DNA of 64,000 bases from Rhodococcus sovatensis (GTDB taxonomy: Bacteria > Actinomycetota > Actinomycetes > Mycobacteriales > Mycobacteriaceae), in NCBI RefSeq assembly GCF_037327425.1, contig NZ_CP147846.1, forward strand, positions 4,154,001 to 4,218,000, given 5' to 3'. Within the stretch, counting starts at the first letter, position 1; each line of letters begins with the position of its first letter. Below the pieces are notes generated by a model that ran no database searches, was not told the origin of the DNA, and saw nothing but the letters and a program-made list of their open reading frames with translations. Shown here piece by piece: positions 52,717 to 61,174 of this stretch. A program made the position numbers and the translations under genes.

Positions 52717-53724
52717 GTGGGCACATCGAGTTTTGAGGGCTGGCCGAGCAAGGCGGACAGGGCGCGACTGCACTTCGTCTCCGGTAAGGGTGGGACCGGC
52801 AAGTCGACGGTCGCTGCCGCACTGGCACTCGCTCTCGCCTCGGACGGCAGACGAGTGCTGTTGGTCGAAGTCGAGGGCAGGCAGGGCATCGCGCAGCTGT
52901 TCGACGTCCCTCCGTTGCCACCGGTGGAGACACGCGTCGCAAGCGCAGACGGCGGTGGCGAGGTGTACGCGCTCGCGATCGACATCGAAACAGCGTTCCT
53001 CGAATACCTCGACATGTTCTACAACCTCGGGTTCGCCGGCCGCGCAATGCGCAAGATCGGCGCCATCGAGTTTGCGACCACTATCGCCCCGGGCCTGCGT
53101 GACGTGCTGTTGACCGGCAAGGTCAAAGAGTGCGTCGTGCGCGCCGACAAGAACGGGAAACGCGTGTACGACGAGATCGTCGTCGACTCACCGCCGACCG
53201 GCCGAATCGGAAATTTCCTCGACGTCACCAAGGCAATGGCCGATCTCGCCAAGGGTGGTCCGGTGCGCTCCCAGAGCGAAGGGGTCGTACGACTCCTGCA
53301 TTCGGCGGACACCGTCGTGCATCTGGTGACGTTGCTCGAAGCACTGCCGGTGCAGGAAACCGCAGACGCAGTGCGCGAACTGGAGGCAGCCGATCTCAAC
53401 CTGGGCACCGTCATCGTCAACCGAACCGAACCGACCTACCTCACGCCCGAGTCGCTGCAGGATGCAGCGCAGGGAAACATCGACGCGAACGCGCTGAGGT
53501 CCGGGCTGGACAAGGCTGGAATCACGTTGTCGGACAGTGATTTCGCGGGACTGCTCACCGAGACGATCGAACATGCGTCGACGCTGGCCGCGCAGGTAGA
53601 GAGCGGCACTCAACTGGACGAACTCGATACCGCGCGAATGCACTTGCCGATGCTTGCCGACGGCGTCGACCTCGGCGGCCTCTACGAACTTGCTGCAGAA
53701 CTCAGAGAACAGGGTGTGAAATGA
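52717..53724 (+). CDS. ArsA/Get3-like ATPase, subunit 1 (Rv3679-like)
   Basis: A 335-aa P-loop ATPase with the complete deviant Walker A SGKGGTGKST near residue 24, including the signature Lys, and a switch region VDSPPTGRI. Start is the GTG at 52717. It overlaps the next gene by ATGA. The two paralogues probably form a complex; the M. tuberculosis pair has been studied as such. Arsenite transport is unlikely, as no arsB or arsR is near. Confidence 0.88.
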   Translation: MGTSSFEGWPSKADRARLHFVSGKGGTGKSTVAAALALALASDGRRVLLVEVEGRQGIAQLFDVPPLPPVETRVASADGGGEVYALAIDIETAFLEYLDMFYNLGFAGRAMRKIGAIEFATTIAPGLRDVLLTGKVKECVVRADKNGKRVYDEIVVDSPPTGRIGNFLDVTKAMADLAKGGPVRSQSEGVVRLLHSADTVVHLVTLLEALPVQETADAVRELEAADLNLGTVIVNRTEPTYLTPESLQDAAQGNIDANALRSGLDKAGITLSDSDFAGLLTETIEHASTLAAQVESGTQLDELDTARMHLPMLADGVDLGGLYELAAELREQGVK

Positions 53725-54851
53725 CGCCGAAGGCAGCCCCGATCCTCGACATCGAAAAGATCTTGCTCGACGCGTCGTCGCGCATCGTCGTGGTGTGCGG
53801 AGCCGGCGGCGTCGGAAAGACGACCACTGCGGCATCCATGGCACTGCGCGCGGCCGAACAGGGCCGAAAGGTCGTCGTTCTGACCATCGATCCGGCTCGA
53901 CGGCTTGCGCAGGCCCTCGGCGTCGACGAGCTCGACAATTCGCCGCAACCGGTGAAGCTACCGGCCGGGGCGACCGGTGAACTGCACGCAATGATGCTGA
54001 ACATGCGCCGGACGTTCGACGAGATGGTCATCGAGCATTCGACTCCGGAGAAGGCCGAACAGGTCCTGTCCAACCCCTTCTACCAAACCGTCGCGTCGTC
54101 GTTCTCCGGCACACAGGAGTACATGGCGATGGAGAAGCTCGGGCAGTTGGCGGCGGACTCGACGTGGGATCTGATCGTCGTCGACACCCCACCGTCGCGT
54201 AATGCACTCGATTTCCTCGACGCCCCGCAGCGGCTCGGGTCGTTCCTCGACGGCCGCTTCATTCGACTGCTGATGGCACCCGGCCGCGGCCTCACCCGCA
54301 TGGTGACGAGCGCGATGGGACTTGCGCTGCGCGGCGTCTCGACGGTGATCGGCAGCCAAATGCTCAACGACGCCTCGGCGTTCGTCCAGTCTCTCGATTC
54401 GATGTTCGGCGGATTCAGAGAACGCGCGACGCGTACCTACCAACTGCTGAGGGAGAGCGGCACAAGCTTCATCGTCGTAGCCGCTGCCGAACCTGATGCC
54501 CTACGCGAGGCAGCATTCTTCGTGGACCGGCTGAGCGGCGAAGGGATGCCGTTGGCAGGTCTGGTTCTCAACCGAACCCATCCGACGCTGTCCTCGTTGC
54601 CTGCCGATCACGCGGCTACTGCAGCCGATCAACTCGGCGGATCGGAGGACGACGCTGCGGTACTCACCGCTGCGGTGCTACGAATTCATGCTGCTCGCGC
54701 TGTGACAGCGGCGCGGGAGCTTCGATTGCTCCGACGCTTCACCTCGGCGCACCCCCGGGTCCCGATTGTGGGCGTTCCGTCGCTGCCGTTCGAAGTGTCG
54801 GATCTGCACGCGCTACGTGCCGTGGCGGATCAGCTCACCAGGTCGGCCTAA
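53721..54851 (+). CDS. ArsA/Get3-like ATPase, subunit 2 (Rv3680-like)
   Basis: A 376-aa paralogue with Walker A GAGGVGKTTT near residue 28. Ala replaces the signature Lys of the KGGxGK motif that subunit 1 has. It also has LTIDPARRLA and VVDTPPSRNALDFL. Loss of the signature Lys in one partner suggests the two active sites are not equal. It is translationally coupled to subunit 1. Confidence 0.88.
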   Translation: MTPKAAPILDIEKILLDASSRIVVVCGAGGVGKTTTAASMALRAAEQGRKVVVLTIDPARRLAQALGVDELDNSPQPVKLPAGATGELHAMMLNMRRTFDEMVIEHSTPEKAEQVLSNPFYQTVASSFSGTQEYMAMEKLGQLAADSTWDLIVVDTPPSRNALDFLDAPQRLGSFLDGRFIRLLMAPGRGLTRMVTSAMGLALRGVSTVIGSQMLNDASAFVQSLDSMFGGFRERATRTYQLLRESGTSFIVVAAAEPDALREAAFFVDRLSGEGMPLAGLVLNRTHPTLSSLPADHAATAADQLGGSEDDAAVLTAAVLRIHAARAVTAARELRLLRRFTSAHPRVPIVGVPSLPFEVSDLHALRAVADQLTRSA

Positions 54852-54856
54852 AGCCC

Positions 54857-54939
54857 GGTCGACCTAGAGCCAGGTCGACGTTGGGGCCTCGAGCGCCGCC
54901 GGTCGACCTAGGGCGTGGAGCCCTGGTCGGCCGGTCGAC
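54857..54939. repeat. Four GGTCGAC copies between convergent genes
   Basis: GGTCGAC occurs at 54857, 54873, 54901 and 54933; the first and third are followed by CTAG and the second and fourth by GT. Inverted pairs such as AGGTCGAC (54872) with GTCGACCT (54902) allow long-range stems, and TAGGGC-gtgga-GCCCTG forms a local hairpin (54909-54925). It sits at the 3' ends of convergent ArsA-like and whiB4 genes and may end transcription from both. Confidence 0.55.
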
Positions 54940-54945
54940 GTCGGC

Positions 54946-55269
54946 TCAGATCGCAGCCTGCTGCTGACGCTGCGACTCGAAGAACTCCGACCAGGAGTCG
55001 ACCTCCGGGTGCTGCTTGAGCAGCGCACGCCGCTGACGCTCGGTCATTCCGCCCCAGACCCCGAACTCGACACGGTTGTCGAGTGCGTCCGCTCCGCACT
55101 GCATGAGTACCGGGCAGTGCCGGCAGATGGTCGCCGCTTTGCGCTGCGCCGCACCTCGAACGAAGAGTTGGTCTGGATCCGCCCCCTTGCACCTCGCCTG
55201 CGCAACCCAAGCGATACGTGCTTCTGCTTCTTCTACATCTAGCCGCGTCGGCGCTGCTGTCATATGCAT
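54946..55269 (-). CDS. whiB4: WhiB family redox-sensing regulator WhiB4
   Basis: A 107-aa WhiB protein. Four Cys (27, 49, 52, 58; pattern C-x21-C-x2-C-x5-C) bind a 4Fe-4S cluster, and the GVWGG turn is at 70-74 with a basic segment after it (TERQRRALL). It has the Rv3681c position between the ArsA-like pair and ponA2. WhiB4 regulates the oxidative-stress response in M. tuberculosis. The first ATG is used because GAAGGGG lies 8 bases before it. Confidence 0.92.
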   Translation of the reverse strand: MHMTAAPTRLDVEEAEARIAWVAQARCKGADPDQLFVRGAAQRKAATICRHCPVLMQCGADALDNRVEFGVWGGMTERQRRALLKQHPEVDSWSEFFESQRQQQAAI

Positions 55270-55386
55270 TCCGGATACCCCTTCGCAGTACGAACGTCCT
55301 CGCTGAACGCTCCAGAAGCTCTTCGACCTTTATCTCCACTGCTCGAAGCACACGGATCTAGGAGCTGCCCCACATTCATATACAAG

Positions 55387-55402
55387 TGTTATGTGAATCA
55401 CA
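55387..55402. promoter_or_regulatory. Crp-type site in the whiB4-ponA2 gap
   Basis: TGTTATGTGAATCACA matches TGTGA-N6-TCACA at nine of ten fixed bases. It lies in the 312-bp divergent gap (55270-55581), 118 bp before the whiB4 start. The gap is AT-rich at 55370-55430 and has no gene. Mycobacterial whiB genes include known Crp targets (whiB1), so control of whiB4 is plausible. Confidence 0.5.
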
Positions 55403-55581
55403 CCGTGCTCATAATTTAGGTAAATCCGGCGTCGAACGCAAGACGAGCGGGACAACTTTCTGGTACGGACGTCCCGACCTGCGGTTCCGCATATCGCCTA
55501 CACCGCTCGGGCCGGTTCGAAGTCGGCACTTCCGCTCACGACTGCTGGGACTGCCGCCGTCGTCCACGTACGCTGTGCTTC

Positions 55582-57957
55582 GTGTCCGTTGGAAAAACCG
55601 TGGCGAAGCTCGCCGGATGTTCCGCACTTGCAGGTGCGCTGTTGGCCGGAGTGATGTTCCCGTTGGCAGGTGGGTTCGGCTACGCCTCGAACCGCGCAGC
55701 CGACACCGTCGACAATGTCTCGGCCGAACTCGTCGAGGGCGCGGTTCCCGCTGTCTCCACGATGGTCGACTCCGCGGGCAACCCCATCGCGTGGCTGTAC
55801 GAGCAGCGTCGCTTCGAGGTGCCGAGCGACCAGATCTCCAACGAGATGAAGCTCGCCATCGTCTCCATCGAGGACAAGCGCTTCGCCGAGCACCAGGGCG
55901 TCGACTGGCAGGGCACGCTTCGTGCCTTCCTGACGAACACCACCAGCGGCCAGGTCGAACAGGGTGCGTCGACGCTCGATCAGCAGTACGTCAAGAACTA
56001 CCAGCTCCTCGTGGTCGCCAAGACGGACGCCGAACGCCGCGCCGCCATCGAGACGACGCCCGCCCGTAAGATCCGCGAGATCCGGATGGCGTTGACGCTC
56101 GACAAGGAACTGACCAAGGACGAAATCCTCACCCGGTACCTCAACCTGGTTCCGTTCGGAAATTCCTCGTTCGGCATCCAGGACGCCGCGCAGACCTACT
56201 TCGGAATCGACGCGAGTCAGCTGGACGCCAAGCAGGCAGCGATGCTTGCGGGCATGGTGCAGTCCAGCTCTGCCCTGAATCCGTACACCAACGAAGAGGG
56301 CGTCACGGAACGCCGCAACATCGTGCTGGACACGATGATCCAGAACATCCCCGACCGCGCCGACGAATTCCGTCAGGCCAAGACCGAACCACTCGGCGTT
56401 CTCCCGGTGCCACAGACTCTCCCCCGCGGTTGTATTGCGGCAGGAGACCGCGGGTTCTTCTGTGACTACGCGTTGCAGTACCTGGCCGATGCCGGTATCA
56501 GCCGCGAGCAGATCGACAAGGGCGGCTACCTGATTCGCACAACGCTCGATCCCGCCGTCCAGAATTCGACCAAGGCTGCGCTCGTGTCGAACACGAACCC
56601 AAGTCTCGACGGCGTCGCCACCGTCATGAACGTCATCGCGCCCGGTCAAGACTCCCACCGCATCCTCGCGATGGGAAGCAGCCGTACGTACGGCCTCGAC
56701 GCAGACGCCGATCAGACGGTCCAACCGCAGCCTTACTCGCTCGTCGGACACGGCGCCGGATCGATCTTCAAGGTGTTCACCACCGCTGCGGCGATGGAAC
56801 GCGGTCTCGGTACGAGTGCGACGCTTCAGGTCCCGCGTCGCGCGGAGGTCAGGGGACTCGGCGACGGCGGCGCGCGTGGCTGCCCGGCCAACACCTACTG
56901 CGTCGAGAACGCGGGCAATTACCCGGCGTCGCTGTCCATCACCGACGCGCTCGCTCAGTCGCCCAACACGGCGTTCGTGAAGCTGATCGAGTCGGTCGGT
57001 GTCACGCCGACCGTCGACATGTCGGTTCGCCTCGGCCTGCGCTCCTACGCAAATCCCAGCACATCCGGTTTCGATGAGCAGAGCATGGCGGACTTCCAGA
57101 AGTCGCAGAACCTCGGTTCGTACACGCTCGGACCGACCTGGGTGAACCCCCTGGAGTTGTCCAACGTCGCGGCGACGCTCGCGTCCAGTGGCAAGTGGTG
57201 CCCACCCACACCGATCGACGCCGTCTTCGACCGCGAAGGTAAGCAGGTTCCGGTCACCCAGCAAGCATGCGAGCAGGTCGTGGAACCAGGTCTGGCCAAC
57301 ACTCTCGCCAACGCGATGAGCAAGGACGATCAAGCCGGCGGCACCTCCGCGGCGGCCGCAGGCTCGGTCGGTTGGACGCTCCCCATGGGCGGAAAGACAG
57401 GAACCACCGAGTCGCACATGTCGTCCGGGTTCCTCGGATACACCAACCGCTACGCGGCCGCCGTGTACACCTACGGCGACTCCCCCACCCCTGGTGAAAT
57501 CTGCTCGTTCCCACTCCGCCCGTGTGGTTCCGGAAACCTCTTCGGCGGCAACGAACCTGCCCGTACCTGGTTCCAGGCAATGGACCCGGTAGCCAACAAT
57601 TTCGGTCCCATCGAGTTGCCGCCGGTGGACCAGAAGTACGTGCGGGGTTCGGCCAACGGTCAGGTTCCGGACGTGACCGGGCAGAGCCAGAGCAGCGCCA
57701 CCTCGACGCTGCAGGGCGCAGGTTTCCAAGTGACTGTGGCGACCACTGCCAACTCGGCAGCACGCGGGACTGTGACGGGTGTATCTCCGTCGGGCTCCGC
57801 AATACCGGGATCGACCATCACGATCTATGTCAGCGACGGTTCGGTCCGGGAAGCTCCCCCGGCCCCGGCCGCCCCGGCACGACCGAACATCGAGATACCG
57901 GCGTTGCCGCCGAACATCCAGATCCCGGCAATCCCGGGTCTGACGGCGCCGCGCTAA
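55582..57957 (+). CDS. ponA2: Bifunctional penicillin-binding protein PonA2 with PASTA domain
   Basis: A 791-aa class A PBP starting at GTG. One N-terminal helix (AGALLAGVMFPLAGGFGYA) is followed by the GT51 transglycosylase (EDKRFAEHQGVDW and GASTLDQQYVKN) and the transpeptidase with SIFK (active Ser), SPN and GKTGTTE. A C-terminal PASTA domain (VPDVTGQSQSSATSTLQGAG) and a Pro-rich tail end the protein. It polymerises and crosslinks peptidoglycan. It has the Rv3682 position. Confidence 0.95.
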   Translation: MSVGKTVAKLAGCSALAGALLAGVMFPLAGGFGYASNRAADTVDNVSAELVEGAVPAVSTMVDSAGNPIAWLYEQRRFEVPSDQISNEMKLAIVSIEDKRFAEHQGVDWQGTLRAFLTNTTSGQVEQGASTLDQQYVKNYQLLVVAKTDAERRAAIETTPARKIREIRMALTLDKELTKDEILTRYLNLVPFGNSSFGIQDAAQTYFGIDASQLDAKQAAMLAGMVQSSSALNPYTNEEGVTERRNIVLDTMIQNIPDRADEFRQAKTEPLGVLPVPQTLPRGCIAAGDRGFFCDYALQYLADAGISREQIDKGGYLIRTTLDPAVQNSTKAALVSNTNPSLDGVATVMNVIAPGQDSHRILAMGSSRTYGLDADADQTVQPQPYSLVGHGAGSIFKVFTTAAAMERGLGTSATLQVPRRAEVRGLGDGGARGCPANTYCVENAGNYPASLSITDALAQSPNTAFVKLIESVGVTPTVDMSVRLGLRSYANPSTSGFDEQSMADFQKSQNLGSYTLGPTWVNPLELSNVAATLASSGKWCPPTPIDAVFDREGKQVPVTQQACEQVVEPGLANTLANAMSKDDQAGGTSAAAAGSVGWTLPMGGKTGTTESHMSSGFLGYTNRYAAAVYTYGDSPTPGEICSFPLRPCGSGNLFGGNEPARTWFQAMDPVANNFGPIELPPVDQKYVRGSANGQVPDVTGQSQSSATSTLQGAGFQVTVATTANSAARGTVTGVSPSGSAIPGSTITIYVSDGSVREAPPAPAAPARPNIEIPALPPNIQIPAIPGLTAPR

Positions 57958-57960
57958 CTA

Positions 57961-58032
57961 CTGGCGGCTCCGCCGCCAGTGGCACGGCTAAGTGCATCCC
58001 AGCGCACTTAACCGTGCCACTGCGCGTAGCGC
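57961..58032. repeat. Three-hairpin palindromic element, family A copy 3
   Basis: The first small hairpin is CTGGCGGC-tcc-GCCGCCAG (57961-57979). The long stem pairs 57977-57995 with 58004-58022 at 18 of 19 bases. The third is GCGC-gta-GCGC (58022-58032). The outer stems differ in sequence from copies 1 and 2 but still pair. It lies between convergent ponA2 and the yqeY-like gene. Confidence 0.85.
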
Positions 58033-58037
58033 TAGCG

Positions 58038-58502
58038 CTACAGACGATCCTTCACAGCCTTCGAGACTCGGGTACCGTCGGCCTTGCCCGCGGCGAGAGC
58101 CGATGCAGCCTTCATGACCTGGCCCATCTGCTTCATGCCCGGACGCTGTCCGATTTCCTCGGCTACCTGTGCGATAGCGGTATCGGCAACATCGGCCAGT
58201 TCGGCATCGGTCAGCGGGGTCGGAAGGTACTCGTCGATGATCTGAGCCTCGGCGCGTTCGTTCGCAGCCAGCTCGCCGCGACCGTTCTCGGTGTAGATTT
58301 CTGCCGATTCCCCACGCTTCTTCGATTCCTTCGCGAGCACCTTCAGCACTTGCTCGTCGGTCAGGTCGTGAGCTTCCTTGCCGGAAACTTCTTCGGTCTG
58401 AATCGCAGCGAGCAGCATGCGAATCGTGGCGGTACGCAGCTTGTCCCTCGCCTTCATGGACGTGGTGAGGTCGGATCGAAGCTGAGACTTGAGTTCGGAC
58501 AT
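58038..58502 (-). CDS. GatB/YqeY domain-containing protein
   Basis: A 154-aa helical protein starting MSELKSQLRSDLTTSMKARDK. The central LTDEQVLKVLAKESKKRGES and the C-terminal PGMKQMGQVMKAASA are YqeY-family marks, related to the tail of GatB. It may bind tRNA or act with amidotransferase; no proven role. The start at 58502 gives family length. A longer frame would overlap the divergent metallophosphoesterase. Confidence 0.9.
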   Translation of the reverse strand: MSELKSQLRSDLTTSMKARDKLRTATIRMLLAAIQTEEVSGKEAHDLTDEQVLKVLAKESKKRGESAEIYTENGRGELAANERAEAQIIDEYLPTPLTDAELADVADTAIAQVAEEIGQRPGMKQMGQVMKAASALAAGKADGTRVSKAVKDRL

Positions 58503-58573
58503 GTAACGGAACGCTACGCGGACTCGGATCGAGCGCGCACGTCGATTACCGGTCCTGCCGTATCGTTGTCGAT

Positions 58574-59602
58574 GTGTCCGTGAAAAAGAATGCATCACCG
58601 CTTCTCTCGGCGGGTCTTCTCGCGGCAGCGTCGCGAGCCCGGAGCAGTGCCGCGCACGCTCCCGTACAGACCGCCGCCCTGGCTACCGCAGGAGCTGCGG
58701 CACTTGGACTCGGATACGCCACTCTGATCGAACGCAACGCTTTCACGCTGCGTGAGGCGTCCATGGCGGTACTGGAGCCGGGCTCTGCTTCTCTCCGCGT
58801 ACTGCATATCAGCGACTTGCACATGATGCCCGGTCAGCGCCTCAAGCAGAACTGGCTCCGCGAGCTCGATCGTCTGGAACCCGATCTCGTGGTCAACACG
58901 GGCGACAACCTGTCGCATCCGAAATCGGTGCCTGCCGTCGTACAGTCGCTCGGTCCACTCCTGTCGCGACCCGGGCTGTTCGTCTTCGGCAGCAACGACT
59001 ACTTCGCCCCGAAGCCGAAGAATCCGCTGAAGTACTTCAAGAAGGACCACACACGCGTCCTCGGCGAATCCCTCCCCTGGCGGGATCTACGTGCGGCGTT
59101 CACCGAGCGCGGTTGGCACGATGTGACGCACGTACGTCGCGAACTGGAAGTCGCCGGTGTCCGCATCGCGTCGGCAGGCGTCGACGATCCTCACTTGAAG
59201 CGCGACCGCTACGACACCATCGCGGGTCAGCCGAATCCACTGGCCGATCTACGTCTGGGCATCACGCATTCGCCGGAGCCTCGGGTGCTCGACAAGTTCG
59301 CCGACGACGGCTACGACCTCGTTCTCGCCGGGCACACCCACGGCGGTCAACTGTGTCTGCCGTTCTACGGTGCGCTGGTGACCAATTGCGACATCGATCG
59401 CTCGCGGGTCAAAGGTCCGTCCAAGTGGGGCACGCACACGCAGCTACACGTGTCGGCCGGTATCGGTACGTCGCCGTACGCTCCCGCGCGTTTCTGCTGC
59501 CGACCGGAAGCGACTCTCCTGACGCTCACCCCAGCACCACGTACTGGCCCAAAAGAGGGCTCGGACGAGGGCGTTTCGCGTTCCGAGGCAGTCGTAAGCT
59601 AG
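58574..59602 (+). CDS. Metallophosphoesterase (Rv3683-like)
   Basis: A 342-aa calcineurin-like phosphoesterase starting at GTG. A hydrophobic N-terminal stretch (LATAGAAALGLGYATL) probably anchors it. Metal motifs are HISDLHM, VVNTGDNLSH, FGSNDY (in place of GNHD) and AGHTHGGQ. The substrate may be a membrane phosphodiester, as in LpxH/YkuE-like relatives. tRNA-Pro starts 18 bp after its stop. Confidence 0.9.
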   Translation: MSVKKNASPLLSAGLLAAASRARSSAAHAPVQTAALATAGAAALGLGYATLIERNAFTLREASMAVLEPGSASLRVLHISDLHMMPGQRLKQNWLRELDRLEPDLVVNTGDNLSHPKSVPAVVQSLGPLLSRPGLFVFGSNDYFAPKPKNPLKYFKKDHTRVLGESLPWRDLRAAFTERGWHDVTHVRRELEVAGVRIASAGVDDPHLKRDRYDTIAGQPNPLADLRLGITHSPEPRVLDKFADDGYDLVLAGHTHGGQLCLPFYGALVTNCDIDRSRVKGPSKWGTHTQLHVSAGIGTSPYAPARFCCRPEATLLTLTPAPRTGPKEGSDEGVSRSEAVVS

Positions 59603-59620
59603 ACTTCTGCACGCGGTACA

Positions 59621-59694
<74 letters not shown>

Positions 59695-59707
59695 CAGCAT
59701 CGAAAAA

Positions 59708-59740
59708 GACCCGCCTGATCAATCAGGCGGGTCTTTTTTT
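59708..59740 (+). terminator. Rho-independent terminator after tRNA-Pro
   Basis: A perfect 12-bp stem (59708-59719 with 59722-59733), a 2-base loop and seven T directly after. An A-run before the stem makes it symmetric, so it may also stop the convergent ClC gene. Confidence 0.95.
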
Positions 59741-59799
59741 GCGGTTTCGTAAGACAATGGCGCCATGACCGAGAGCTTCGAGGGCGCGTCGTGCAGAAT

Positions 59800-61113
59800 T
59801 CACCCGTCGCCCAGCATTCGGTGACGCAGACTGTCGTAGATCGGCGGTGATCCAGCGAGCTGCGCGACGAGGACGGCAGCAGCGGTCGCGGCGATCATCG
59901 GCACGGCCACCGACGTCACCGCGGTCATCTCCATGACGATGACGATGCCGGTGATCGGGGCTCGCACCACCGCACCGAACAGCGCGGCCATTCCGACGAC
60001 GATCATCGCGGGGAGGGACGGGGTGTACAGCTCCGGCACGACTGCGTCGGTGATCCCCGCGATCAGGGCACCCCAGAGGGCACCGAGTGCGAGCAGTGGC
60101 GCGAACAATCCGCCTGGCGTCGCCGAAGCGTAGGACAGCGGCCCAGTGATCAAGCGGATGGCCAGGAACCCGACGAGTATCGCCACCGCTGGATTTCCGC
60201 CCCCGATCAGCGACTGCACCAGTGCGTCACCGCCACCGGCGTAGGCCTGGTCCATCGTCATCAGCGCGCCGACGACTGCGCCGATGAGTACTGCGCGGAC
60301 CGTGGGCGGCACGTCGTCGAAGCTCTCGGCGACCTCGAGCGATCCGAGTATCATCTTGTTGTACAGAACCCCGAGGATTCCTGCGGTCAATCCGAAGACG
60401 ACGAAGTACGGCAGTAGCGCGATCGACGGTGTGTCGACGCCGCCGACGAAGAAATCCGGTCTGTCCCCGTTGATGATTCGCGAACAGCCTGTCCCGACGG
60501 CAACCGCAATCAGGGTGGGGAGCACGGTCCGCATGCGGAACGACTTCGTTACTTCCTCGAAGACGAACACGGCTCCCCCGATGGGAGCGTTGAAAGCTAC
60601 GGCGAGACCGGCGCCGGCAACCGAGGATTGCATCGACACAGAATCCGCGCTGTTCAGTCGCGCGCGACGACCCGCCTCCGCCCCGACCGCCGCTCCCATG
60701 TGCACGGTGGGTCCTTCACGGCCCAGTACCAGTCCAGAACCGATCGAGAGCAATCCCCCGAAGAACTTCGCCGGGATTACTCGAAGAGGCGGGGACTGAG
60801 CCTCTCCCCTGGCGACGGCCTCGACGTGTTGAATACCGCTGCCGGCGGCCAGAGGGGTCCACTTCACGATCAACGCGGCAAGGCCGGCTCCACTGGCAGT
60901 GATGGCGATGGGGATCAACAGTGCGGGCGCCGGCGCGGCGTGAGCCCACTGCAGAAGCTCGAGCCGCAACTCGTCCGCTTGCCGAAGGCACCATCTGAAC
61001 GCTCCTCCGACGAACCCGATCACCACTCCGCAGATGCTCGCCACCGCGCACAGCCGCCACAGCCCGAGTGCCTCCGGACTGCCCGCTGTTCGAGCTCGTG
61101 TCCCACGGTTCAT
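59800..61113 (-). CDS. ClC family chloride channel/H+ antiporter
   Basis: A 437-aa membrane protein with the ClC signatures GSGIQHVEA, GREGPTVHMG (gating Glu), AFNAPIGGAVFVFEE (with the intracellular proton Glu of antiporters) and ATPGGLFAP. Both Glu residues point to a Cl-/H+ exchanger. About ten helices are visible. There is no C-terminal CBS domain. Confidence 0.92.
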   Translation of the reverse strand: MNRGTRARTAGSPEALGLWRLCAVASICGVVIGFVGGAFRWCLRQADELRLELLQWAHAAPAPALLIPIAITASGAGLAALIVKWTPLAAGSGIQHVEAVARGEAQSPPLRVIPAKFFGGLLSIGSGLVLGREGPTVHMGAAVGAEAGRRARLNSADSVSMQSSVAGAGLAVAFNAPIGGAVFVFEEVTKSFRMRTVLPTLIAVAVGTGCSRIINGDRPDFFVGGVDTPSIALLPYFVVFGLTAGILGVLYNKMILGSLEVAESFDDVPPTVRAVLIGAVVGALMTMDQAYAGGGDALVQSLIGGGNPAVAILVGFLAIRLITGPLSYASATPGGLFAPLLALGALWGALIAGITDAVVPELYTPSLPAMIVVGMAALFGAVVRAPITGIVIVMEMTAVTSVAVPMIAATAAAVLVAQLAGSPPIYDSLRHRMLGDG

Positions 61114-61174
61114 CTCGCTCCTGGACGCCGACGAAGCTACTACCGGCGTCCACTATTGCAGGTGGAGCGTACTT

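Noticed and set aside
52717..54851. Arsenic resistance operon
   Set aside because: The ATPases are ArsA-like only in fold; no arsenite pump, reductase or ArsR is present and the locus is syntenic with Rv3679-Rv3680.
55498..57729. 743-aa open frame antisense to ponA2
   Set aside because: It mirrors the codon pattern of ponA2, has no recognisable domain and is the usual shadow of a high-GC gene.
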